A stretch of DNA of 64,000 nucleotides from Aphrocallistes beatrix (Eukaryota > Porifera > Hexactinellida > Sceptrulophora > Aphrocallistidae), in NCBI GenBank assembly GCA_963281255.1, contig OY725489.1:3968001-4032000 (forward strand), given 5' to 3'. Shown one piece after another: positions 45,074-56,600 of the stretch. A program made the translations under genes and the position numbers. The notes beneath the pieces were generated by a model that searched no databases, was not told where the DNA came from, and saw only the letters and a list, made by a program, of their open reading frames with translations. The first letter of the stretch is position 1; each line of letters opens with the position of its first letter.

Positions 45074-45340
45074 CAGTACATCCTCAATCTGGACAGCTCT
45101 CGTTCAGATTAGTGAATTTGTTCCAATTAGTGAAATAACACTAATAAAAGGCATTAATTGTAATAAATTTGTATTGTTAGAATATTAGGGCTATTATTTC
45201 GCCCTGATTGCTTACTTAACGAGTTTTTCAATCTTATTGATAGATTTAAGTTTTTAACTTTTATTCAAAGCACGGAGGAGACTAATAATATATTTCGGGT
45301 GTTCGGAGTAACGAGGGTTCGGATTGGCGAGGTTGTACTG
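45074..45340. mobile_element. TA-flanked MITE, family F, reverse copy
   Basis: TA at 45072-45073 and 45341-45342; ends CAGTACATCCTCAATCTGG and CGGATTGGCGAGGTTGTACTG. Shares the interior CTAATAATATATTTCGGGTG with 13826-14175. Confidence 0.8.
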
Positions 45341-45889
45341 TAGAGTGTACTGTAATAAGATTTCTTAAACGAACGAATACTAGAAGGTAGGGGCGAATTC
45401 CTTTTGTCTAATCCTCTCTCTAAACAGCAAATAGATTTGTTGCTCACGTAATGCAAGTTTTTTGTCAAACTATTATTCGATTTTCTTGTTATGAAACCCA
45501 AGTGTTTTGTGGCATTTTGAGTTACAGGTTTTGCGCGAACGTCTGCATTTGTATCTTAATTCCTTTATTTCAACCTTAACGACTCATTTTTTTAAAATTG
45601 GGTAGATTTTAACAGGAGAGTAATTCCTGATATTTTTTACCTTTATGACCGTGTAAAGCTGAAACCACCCCAAAGAATGAGCGAACAAGCAAATTTATCT
45701 TAATCATATTGCTTGTAGATACGATTTATTCCATGCTAATCGCTCCATATATATGCTAAATAACTTCACTCATAGTCTAGAACTTCGTATATCATTTTGA
45801 AGGGGGTTATTTATGTGCATGAGGTATAAAGACAAGTCAAATAGGTCTAATTGAGGATGACTCAGTTTACCTCTTAATACGAGAGTGGT

Positions 45890-46557
45890 GAATTCACAAG
45901 CAGGTAAAGAGTTTGACGGAATCAATGTGTGTCACAGGAAGTTTCTTTACGTGTAATATACCCACAAATGTAGTATAACGTCGAGCGTTCAGAATCGTTA
46001 AGATTGGAGGATTCCTCAAAACAGTTTTCAATTAATTCGATATCATCTTCATTATTTAACAAATTCTCTTTGCAACATCGTCAACTTGGTCGATGTTCGT
46101 TGTTGCAATATCCAAGAACAGTTTGACTCAAACTACTGAGCACTTGCTCTACTGATATTAATTACCTCCACACGAACTCGGCTTCCAAACGATCAGATTG
46201 TAGTTTGCCAGGAATCACGTATGTCATACCTAAATATAGGAATTGCCTAGTAACCTCAACTAGGCCGTTCAATGAACGATGTAATGAATTTGCTTCACTC
46301 GTCAAACAACGAATCCGTTTACCACTCAGACCGTTGTCCATTTCCTTAAAATTGGTTGCCATTTGAAGTATGAAAGTTAACCGAGGGTCTTCAGGATCCG
46401 TAATTGGTCGTCGGTCGTCATCATTAAGTCGTGTTCCAGTAGGGAGATATTTAACATTTATAATATTGATGAGTCGCGTAACTCTGTCTGACGAATGCTG
46501 CTGTGTCATTATTGTGTTGCTCTCGTAAACGGGCCACTGTTTTACCATTAAAAACAT
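45890..46557 (-). pseudogene. P-element-like transposase C-terminal fragment
   Basis: The reverse-strand frame 46557-46162 ends with FLYLGMTYVIPGKLQSDRLEAEF, the conserved region of P-element/THAP9-type transposases (compare the family pattern G-K-x-Q-x-D-x-L-E). Further on, after a break, SERSTLYYICGYITRKE (near 45975) matches the last conserved block of the family. Everything upstream, including the THAP DNA-binding domain and the first catalytic residues, is absent. A fragment without function is likely. Confidence 0.75.
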
Positions 46558-46589
46558 TGAAAACTAATTTGCACTTTTTTTGTCAAAAT

Positions 46590-47450
46590 TGCTTGGGTAT
46601 AAATAAAGTCTGGTGATTTAATTGAGTTGTTGCTATTTGATATGCTATTTGACAGGTAAACTGTCCATCATATTTTTAGTCATTAGAATCCCAATAGACA
46701 TTTTACAAGTGGTTTACTTCCTCCCGTGATGGACTACTAATTGCCTGTGCACAAGTAATGCAAAGTCATCATGCGAATTATCATTAAAAAACCCTAATTT
46801 GACGAGGGTTCAAAGGTATAAATAGAAATGACCCCACTTTCATTTCCAATTCAGTTCACTTCCGATTACCTTTCACTTTAAATTCAACATTCCGCGGCAA
46901 ACTAGGGTTTTAATGTTTCCATGACTTCACTCGATTGGAATTTATCATCGAAATTTGCGTGCTTGCATATTTTAAATTATATGCGTAACTAGTTTCGCAA
47001 CTCTGGAATTGGTATGTGAGAAACTTCGTGTGCAGCCCATCATTATAAATACAACTGAATAGGCTCAACAAAGTCACAATAAATCTCAAAAATATGTCAT
47101 CTGTTCAGCTTCTACAAAACACTTTCCTATTTTCTATTGTTTCATTTTATGTATATATTGCTATTTTTTATTAATAACTTGTTTTGGTTAGCTAATTTCG
47201 ACTGCCAAATATTTACCGTTCCAGACCTCATTCTAACATTCAATTTGCACTCGCTCCCCAAGCAAATATTCCTCTGCCCAGTAGATGATCGAGTAGAACC
47301 AAGGCAACTTGTGGCAGAAGTGGAGAACATCAGTTACGCTTTCACACGAGTCCCAGTCCAGTTGCGAGGCATGTGATGAAGCTAGAATCTATCAATTAGG
47401 AAACAGAACTATGATTGATATACAAGATCACAGGTTGGAAAATTTCTCTT
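46590..47450 (+). repeat. Repeat family H, copy 2, with promoter-like module
   Basis: Shares scattered blocks with 9700-10310 (GTTTCCATGACTTC, GAGTCCCAGTCCAGTTGCGA). Near 46818 a TATAAATAG box follows CAAAGG and precedes CCCCACTTTCATTTCC; a similar inverted module occurs at 51890-51945. Confidence 0.5.
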
Positions 47451-47579
47451 TATTGACTTTCATTTCTTTCAGTAATGTAAATTATTACGATCACCAACGT
47501 ATAATATCGAGAGGGATACTGCTAAATCAGATGGATATTTTTCAGCAATTCATTTACGAGCCTCATACATGAATTCATA

Positions 47580-48265
47580 GCTACAGTTAGTGAGAACTAC
47601 AATTACTACATGTATTCAACCAAATGCTGTATTCTACAATGGCGTCCCCCGAGGGTCAACATGGGATTTCGAAAACAAAGACGTCAGGATTTTTCCTCTA
47701 GGGGGGAGATCACTTAGCAGTTTTTATGATGCACAAAGCTAGCTGAAGATCTAGGGGCGCTGTAAGTCCCCCAATGGGGTCAAAGGGTAAAGCACCTCGA
47801 AGTTACCTGTAAATCTCGAAATAGGCTCAAACTCCCTAAATTTAAAACCCTGATAGGTGTATGAATTACTAGAAACTAGGAATACATTTTTACCAAAGGG
47901 GATAACAACTCGTTTGTGCTGCAACCGAAAATAGAATCCTTGGGGAGGGAGGCGTTCACATGTAACTTGTGAACAGTGCGGTGTATGCCCCTGTTCTAAT
48001 AATTTCGAACCGGTGCTTCACTAATTCCTTCACTAAAGTATTTAATTATTACTCAAAAAGTATGGAACCATCTAGTTAAATATTATAGCATCGTGTTCAA
48101 GAGCTCGAGTAAAAGTTATCATATTATCTAGTATTAGAATTGAATAGTCGAAAGAATTCAGATAGAAGATAAATTATACAAAAATATTCGCAAATTATGA
48201 TTTTTGTTCACTTCATGTACCATTATTCACAAAATGAACAACGGTCATATCATTTTATAGACTAG
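47580..48265. other. Intergenic, nothing recognised
   Basis: About 690 bp, moderately GC-richer at 47640-47830, without gene or repeat ends that I can support. Confidence 0.5.
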
Positions 48266-48345
48266 TATATTGAAGCTATCGCAATGGCTTGCTTATATAT
48301 TGGCTAGCCAACATCTAGGCTACTATTAAAACTCGATTAATGTTT

Positions 48346-48709
48346 AGCTTGCTTGCGCTACGCGGCTGGCGGACACTTTGTGTCCGCCGGAGGCTCCCTT
48401 CGGTCGCCTGGGGTCACATTGATAAATTCTACTGGAGATAACATCTCAAAATAAGTCTGTCCAACTGTTATAATCTATATCGCACGAAAAATCACCAAAT
48501 TTATCATTTTTTAAAATTTTGATGAGTAATGATGACGTCATAACAAAGTGATGAGTCATCATTTTGGTCTGAGCTCAGAACTTACTGAACCCATAGCCAA
48601 AATACTCCCACATGCCAAAACCAGCTTTCTGCTGCCGGCAGTTTCTTCAATCGATTCGTAACATATATATTATATATATATATATATTAATCGAGTTTTA
48701 GTAGTAAGG
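48346..48709 (-). mobile_element. Short Helitron, family A, with internal deletion
   Basis: Inverted 3' tail GCTTGCTTGCGCTACGCGG and the perfect hairpin GGCGGACACTTTGTGTCCGCC, one TGACGTCA, then a jump to the 5' part ending TACTAAAACTCGAT on the reverse strand. The middle third is missing. Confidence 0.7.
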
Positions 48710-48780
48710 TTGGCGAACACCGAAAATATCGGTGATGTTAGCCTAGATGTTGGCTAGCCAATATATAAGCAAGCCATTGC

Positions 48781-49190
48781 GATTTGATTGAAGAAACTAC
48801 CAGGCACAGAAAGCTGATTTTTTTGCATGTGGGAGTCTTTTGGCTATGGCTCCACTAAGTTCTGAGCTCAGACCAGTGGTTACCAACCTATTTTACCTTG
48901 TGCACCCCCTGACACCTAATAATTATTTTGTGCACCCTAGGACCCACCTAAGTCTGAAAAACTCTATTGATCCGACTTGTCATTGCAATAAGGACGACTA
49001 ATAATAAGGACGAATCCTTGTCCGTGCACCCCTAGGGGGTTCATGCACCTCAGTTTGAGAACCGCTGGCTCAGACGAAAATGTCGACTCATCATGGAATT
49101 ATGACGCCATTATTACCTTTTTATATTTAGAAATTTCAATTTTTCGTCTATAACTCAGCCATTATAGGTAATAGAAGTTTTGTCCCAGAA
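48781..49190 (+). mobile_element. Short Helitron, family A, opposite orientation, split by an hAT MITE
   Basis: Family A sequence from TTGATTGAAGAAACTACC to the CAGCCATTATAGG block, interrupted by the element 48874-49067. Its first bases (ACTATTAAAACTCGATTAATG) may be those found displaced at 48322-48342. Confidence 0.65.
48874..49067. mobile_element. hAT MITE with perfect 8-bp TSD inside a Helitron
   Basis: Ends CAGTGGTTACCAACCT and AGTTTGAGAACCGCTG; target duplication GCTCAGAC at 48866-48873 and 49068-49075. The empty site is known from the other family A copies (GAGCTCAGAC), which confirms the insertion. Length 194 bp. Confidence 0.95.
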
Positions 49191-49199
49191 TTGTCTGAT

Positions 49200-50300
49200 C
49201 TACTTAAAATAATATTTCTGGTGAATTACTAGTTCCAATGAAATTATCTCAATATGGATAACGAACAAAATTTTGTTTTCAATATTTACTGCCTAACCCA
49301 ATGCCATTTATGCAGTCCTGGCACCTCGAGGCACATAGATTTCCAATGCTTGCAAGAGTCAGGTGTGAGAAATCCCTTATAGTAGAAGTGTGTTTTTATG
49401 TACTCGAATTGGAAGCTTTCTTCAGGACTTTCTTACCAATATATTTTTTGACATGTTCAGACATCCAAGCATGATCGGTTTTACTCGATTCTGTCCCCTG
49501 TTAGTCTACATTCGTACATCACTCTTCGGTAACTGGAAAGAAACCTCGAAAAATTGCATTCCTTTTACATATGATAGGGATTACATGAGTGGATTCTGAG
49601 CTATAACTTTTCTGGACTTTAAAAGATGTTTCAATGTGTCGCAAAGTGTCAGATCAAAAATTATATAGTAACTTCTACCCATAAATAGTCTACGCCTTAC
49701 TCCAACCAAATACAAATACTGATATTCGGTTCCCAACCGAATATCAACTATTTGCTAAATAGTATTTGGCTAACCGAATATTGAACGATTCGGTTGCAAC
49801 CTTGCTAAAAATATAGGAATGGACTCATTTCAAAAGTTGGCTACTATACACAGTATAGTCGAGAAACTAACAATTCCTAGCGTTTTAAGTATACATATGG
49901 TTTTATCTTTATTTTCTATATTTGAGCTGAGTTATTATTTTTCCCGACAATGACCTGGGATCCATTCTATTTATAACATAGACCCCGCATTTCTAAAAAT
50001 GTTTCCCTGCCCAAATGACAACCGGAAATGAGTCAGCAAAACCTATAGTCATAATTATTTGTTACTTAGTACTGTAGTCTACTTAATCTTGATAAGGCAC
50101 TTTTAACTTTATTTTGTATATTAATGTTTTATATTACACAGGTTCATTATTTGCGATCCTGATGTCTAAATCTATGAAGACATTTTTAGATGAGTCCCGT
50201 CACAATATCAGAGGAGTAGTGGCAGATGTCCAATGTTTAATTTGTTTTGCGAATACTTCGTGTCTATCTGTGCTCTCCACCAGACGCCTATAATTTAAAC
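49200..50300. other. Intergenic with a family M MITE relic
   Basis: No gene supported. Positions 49690-49805 carry mirrored AACCGAATAT / ATATTCGGTT motifs ending GGTTGCAACC, as at 53680-53760 and 58915-59067; this is a MITE family (M) built of short palindromes. Confidence 0.5.
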
Positions 50301-50306
50301 CAGTGG

Positions 50307-50510
50307 CGGCGCGAAGGTAAGGCCAGGTGGGTCACACTCAAATTCCAAAATAACATACAATGACAAATGCACAAAAATCTACAGCCATCATCCCCTTTTG
50401 GCTTCCGAGCGAAAAATATCCTAAATCCACCATAAAAAGACAACAGTTTTCAATAAATAATTCAATTTGTGCCCCACCAGTGGTGCCGAGCTAGCGCCGC
50501 CCCTGCCTTA
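50307..50510. mobile_element. Possible hAT-type MITE
   Basis: Imperfect inverted ends CAGTGGCGGCGCGAAGG and CTAGCGCCGCCCCTG. No matching 8-bp duplication, so the boundaries are approximate. Confidence 0.45.
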
Positions 50511-50615
50511 TACTGCTTCACATGATTAATAATTACATACTTACATACTTGTGCACACACACGATTTTTAAATGTAAAGGAGTCTAAATATAAATAGCGA
50601 GAATAATTAATTCAC

Positions 50616-53600
50616 ATGATGGCAATCCAGAAGGAGGGAGAGGGGGGTCAGCGTAGGAGGGAGGAGAGGGAACAAAGGAGGGTGGAGAGGGAACAGAGGA
50701 GGGTGGAGAGGGAACAGAGGAGAATGGAGAGGGAGCTCCTGTTCCCACGCCTCCTAGAGGCCATTGACACATTTATGAAAATTTCCAGGCTGTATTTTTC
50801 GACTCCAGTATCGTCACTGTAAGTTTCTTTCTTTCTTTACTTAATTCTAAAAAAGTTGCTTAATACGTACTAACTTAATCCTAATCCAAGAAATTTTATT
50901 TTACTCGAACCGTACTTTCTTATTATCTCTATCATATCGACTGATATTTGCTCTTGGACCTTGTTAATGCTAATACCAGGGCGGTCGAATTTATTTTTAT
51001 TATCGGACTTAGTTTTAATCGAGATGATTTACATATATTTTTCTCCATTGGAGATAAAATATCTGTTTCGTATCAACGAGGTTCTATTGTATATAATCAA
51101 GTGTCAAACTGAGGAGGGGCTTCGGGAATCATTGACCAATTGAAGGGGCTTCTAGGAGATGCTCAGGTCAAAATTCTTATTAAGTATCTGAGTCATCTTC
51201 GAATCCAGGGGGTTTAAACTCCTACCAGCCCCCATCGGGTCCTGCACCTTGAATCATTACAGCGCATATTAAAAATATTTTTATGTCGTTTAGATCTAGT
51301 CTAGCATCTCTAGCGGACAGTCCAGCAAAAGTAATGTGAGTATCTTAACAGACATTTTCTTACAATTAAATTGTTTACCTGGGGGGGTGGGGGGTGTAGA
51401 TTCCAAATATTGTCGGGACAATATTTTAAACATTTTGTTCTTTTTGTTCACAATAGTTATATAAAGTAACCAAATTCTAAAAATAGGTTGAGCTTTTAAC
51501 AATTGTTATAATATTTTTAAGTGGTGTCGATTCTGAATATCGTATTTTCGAAATCGTTATGATAAAAATTTTGTTTGTGTTTACAATTACTAGATAAAGT
51601 AAAAATATTCGAATTGGATTAATGGAAGGAATCAATACACAAGCTAGGCATCTGTAGCGTCTGAACTAGACTGATATCTCCAGGCGCCCGCTCTACTGAC
51701 ACGAGGTTTTCGCTAGTATCGCGATGCAAGTGCGCGAAGCACGCTTGTATTAGCTGAAAAATATCATATCTTAAATTATTTTTCTGCTAGTGGTAGTTAA
51801 GGCTTAGTTTAGGAGGATAGACAGTACTTATATTTTTCTTTTATTTTAAATAACCCTCGGTTGGCTAGGAATGTTGAAAGTGAAAATGAAAGTACATTGA
51901 AAGTGAAAATGAATTGGGGTTTTCTCTATTTATACTTTTGAGACGTAGCCAGACGAAGGTTAATTAATGCATATTATATTTCGTTTCCTTTTTTTCATTA
52001 CCTAGAATCGACGTAACAGCTAGCAGATGTAGACAAACGTAAGTATATATATAATATTTTTACTGAGAAATTGACATTTATACAGAAAACCGCTATTATT
52101 TACTTGGGGAACAATGTAAAACGAAAATGTATTAACTTGATAATGGGACACATATTATTAAATTCCGCACTTACGTTCCGCAGAGTCGCCGTGATTTTTG
52201 ATGACTTCACTATTCCATGGTTATACAAAGTATTCTGCGTACATTGATCACCCAATACTCCATATCAATTGATAACAAATACAAAACTGCATTCTAAATG
52301 TTGTGAATTGAGTGATTTAATATATAAGATGTATATAAGGACCAGTCTCCGCAAAGCAGACATCTCTCTTCAACGGACAAAAGCCATATCCCTAATGGAT
52401 CTGGTATTCGGATACTCCACTCAATATATAGAAACTGAGTGTAGCCTGTTCCAAATTTCCTTTCCTAAGGTATATAATATCCTTTTGTTTTAACTAGCCT
52501 CGAACAACACCAACACCACAAATACGAACACCAAAAACAACACCAACACGAACACCAACACCGCCCTGAAGGAAGGTGGGTTGGAGGAGGAGGAGGATGG
52601 CTAGAGACAGAAGTGAACAAGGAAGTGTGAGTTTTTATTTTCTAAATATAAGATAAGAATCAGTTGACAGACCGATAGTGCAGCTTCACTAAGTGAGTCG
52701 GCTCAGTTGAAGGATACGGAAATCTATACTATTTCGAAACATTAATAAATATGCATTTTGCAGCTTTCTGGGTTTCAGACTCGAGAACTCCATAGCATGG
52801 TACCTTATGAGCATTTTGATGTATCATATTTTAGCAGAAAATGTGAATCTTTATCGGAGTGTAAAAATACGATTGACCTTTAAACAATTCCTGTGTAACT
52901 GTTTTCGTTTTGCTAAAATTTTTCAATTTTGCAATCCAAATTCATCAAAGTATTATGTGTGCATTGAGTACCCAATACTCCATATTAATTGATAACAAGC
53001 ACGCTTGGCGTCCTTGCGTTGCTCTGCAAGCGAACATTTGTTGTTCGTTGAGGTGCTGTTTGTACTTTTGGAAAGTTCCACCAATTTGACAAGTCTCTGC
53101 AGGTAGCAAACATTGATCACATTGACTATTCAATTTATAATTAGGTTATTTTATACATCTATCCCATTAAAACAAACCAAAGCCAACAGTTGAGAGCTAG
53201 TCTCTAAAATATTTTTTAAAATACAATCCTAATGTTATTTTCTAGTTATAATCAAAACAAACTCTCTTCTTTTGTTTGCGCTGTGCGGCTTGCGGACACT
53301 TTGTGTCCGACGGAGGCGCCTTTTGGGCAATCAAATTACGATCATGATGTTAGTTTCTCATCAAAATGATGACTCGATTATAATGTTAACAAGCGCGCTT
53401 CGCTTGCTTGCGCTGGGCAGATTGCGGACACTTTGTGTCCGCAGAGTCGCCCTATGGGCGCCTGAAGTTACTCAATCCAACCTATTTTGGGAATTTTTTC
53501 CTTTATATAAATATTGTAAACAAAGGTTAACGAATAATTTCTCATATGGATCCGAAGATATAATATTCGAAATCTACAGCACTAAAAACCTATGTCAACC

Positions 53601-56600
53601 GTTGGAAGCTAGTCTAGCCTATTTTTGTAATTTGTTTACTCTATGTATCTATTGTAAACAAAGGTAAACAAATTATTCGGTATATTTTTGTTTTCAACCG
53701 AATGCCAAATAATGATATTTGGTTACAAACCGAATAATCAATTCGGTTGCAACCCTGATATGTATATACACTATGGACAAAAGTATTCAACCACCACGAA
53801 AATCTCCATACAAATAGTATTAAAGTGGATATGTTCATGAACTAGAGACAATTAGTACCAGGTATCAAGGGTAGATATTTTAAAACTTGGGAGTTAGTAA
53901 TGGTGTTGAGGCTCACAATTATGCATAATTAGAATGTGCAGATTATGAATTTGAAATAAAAAACGCGCTTATAATGCTAATTTTATGATGTTGATTTCCC
54001 GTCATAATCGTTGGAAGCAAGTATCTGACCTATTTTTGTAGTTTGTTTCTTTATGTAACTGTTGTAAAAGAAATGAGGAAATAATTTATCTAATAGATTT
54101 GAATATACGATGTTCGAAATCTACACTCCTAAAACCTCATGTCAACCGTTGGAAGCTAGTTTCCAGCATTTTGTTCAAAATCGTCAAATGTGTTAAAATA
54201 TGTAAATTAGGGTGTGAAAATATACACAAAACCTTCTTTATTGCTGTACACTATAATAAAATTGAGACATCTGTATAAGTTATGAGGTGTGAAAATTTTG
54301 CTTAGATCTTCGAAATTAATCATGGACTCATCAACTGCATTCTATATTCTAAATGTTGTGAATTGAGTGATTTAATATATAAGATGTATATAAGGACCAG
54401 TCTCCGAAAAGCAGACATCTCTCTTCAACGGACAAAAGCCATATCCCTAATGGATCTGGTATTCGGATACTCCACTCAATATATTAGAAACTGAGTGTAG
54501 CCTGTTCCAAATTTCCTTTGCTAAGGTATATAATATCCTTTTGTTTTATCTAGCCTCGAACAACACCAACAACACCGCCCTGAAGGAAGGCGGTATGGAG
54601 GAGGAGGAGGAGGGGCTGTGGCAGGTGTCTCCAATTTGTGAGTTTTTAAGGATACCGCCCTCGAAAAACATCGCAAAACATTAAAAAAAATTGTGGAATT
54701 TTTTATTGTCAATTCTATCGGATTATTGAGTAGTCTACCATCTAATCGTACTTGTTGGACGGTATTTATTTTGATATTCTAGAACTGGGCACCTAAAGCT
54801 CAGGCGTACTAAAAATCGGAAAGTTATTCGTGATTTTGCGGGGCATTCATCAATTATTTTCTAACTTATCTGATATTTTTTCAATTATACGAACCTCAAA
54901 ATGGTTTTGGCCCCTTTAAATATTATAAAACAGATGAATTTAGAAAAAGAGGCACCTGAAATCCAATCAAAAATATCTTTATGAGGGACTTCATTTCTAA
55001 AATGCTTGGGAAATGGCCGTTGTGATATTAGCTATTGTGTATAGAAAAAAATTCTGAACATTTAAAAAAAAAGTTTGTTCAGATCGGACCATTAGTTCGT
55101 AAGTTATAGTATATTGTAGGTAAAGTTCGGACATCAAACCACTCTATGGCCCCCAAAGTGCTCGATGTCAATGCTTAAAAACTATTGAAGATATATAATC
55201 TATAATAATCTTAAATGAAAGGATATATATGATAATATATAGGTTCCTCAAACATCTCTTTGTCAAAAAGTAAATATTTCTAGACTAATCATCGTTTTTG
55301 TTGTAATACAAATTCTATGGAGAACTTTGAATATATTAGAAAATGGTGAATCTTGTCATGAAATAAGTTCCCAAAAGTAGCTATTATACTCAAAAAACAA
55401 TGCAATAGTCACTAGCAATGTATACAGAAACTTTGAAGCACCCAACATGATTATTTTGGAAGTTCAAATCATTGATCTCCAAATTTTAGTCAAAGCCCCC
55501 CCATTTATGGTCCAAAAACAGATTCCTCCATATCTCGGGAAATATACACCAAAATTCTTAGCTCTCAATTCCTAATATACTTTTCAAGACGGTATATATC
55601 TGATTCTTAAATAATAAATGTACTACATGGAATGGAATGCTAAGTTTCAAATTTTTATCACGTGATGACGTAGCATTTTTCGAAAATCCTAACTTGAAAA
55701 CTAAAAGTCGTAGACTCTCGCTCTAACTTCCTAATATACTTTTTGGTAGCTCTTTATTCATTCTAAACCGATGAATTATACATTGTACTGCTAGGAATAT
55801 GATTTACATTCCCTAATTGGTTCAAAATATTCGGGGTTAGGGGCCTCAATGTAATTTGTGAATTTTCAGTATAATTTTGCTATTTTCACCAAAATCTGTT
55901 GGAATACATCTAATTAATTAGTATACACGCGATTAAATGTCCATGGATGCTTTTATTTTTCGTTAATAGCTCATTTTACATCGTTCTTACAATCAAAACT
56001 TCAAATCCCTATATCTCGGGACTTTAAAATTCCAAAATTGACCGTCTTTCAAAAATTTTAACTCAAAATTGCTTTGAGATAGAGGTTTGAAAATTTCAGG
56101 AGTTGTTCCATATCATTAGGCGATGAGCGTAGGACCACTCAATTTTTGATATTTTATAAATTTGTGATTTTATTGCTGATTTGCAAAGAAAATCGGACTT
56201 TTTTCGCCGTTTTTTTGCCCTTTTTATTCGGACACCGATAAAATTTACAATTTTTAAAATTTTAACTTTCTTTTGGTCCTATGAAGTGGCAAATATGATA
56301 GACTATCTATGAATAAATTTTCGAAGCATTTGATCCAAACGTGCTTTAAAAAAATCACAGAGTGCAGGAGGGCTTACCATTAAGATGTGCTAGGGAAAAA
56401 CGGAAAAAACCGACTTTGAGACGCTGTAATTCAAAAACTAGAAATGTGAACCAAAAACTGTTTGGCATGTCTCAATATTTTTTAATTGCACTACCTGCCC
56501 ACGCTTAACATCTTATATATCTCTATTCTTGATATATGCTGTAAGCCAAACCTATGGATTTTTCACGGGCGGTATCCTTAAATCTTAATTTTGATTTGTG

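Noticed and set aside
52410-52470. Alternative start exon MDLVFGYSTQYIETEC
   Set aside because: It would splice in a frame that stops after 22 residues in the next exon, and the second module copy has a frameshift here. It is kept only as a possible promoter-proximal sequence.
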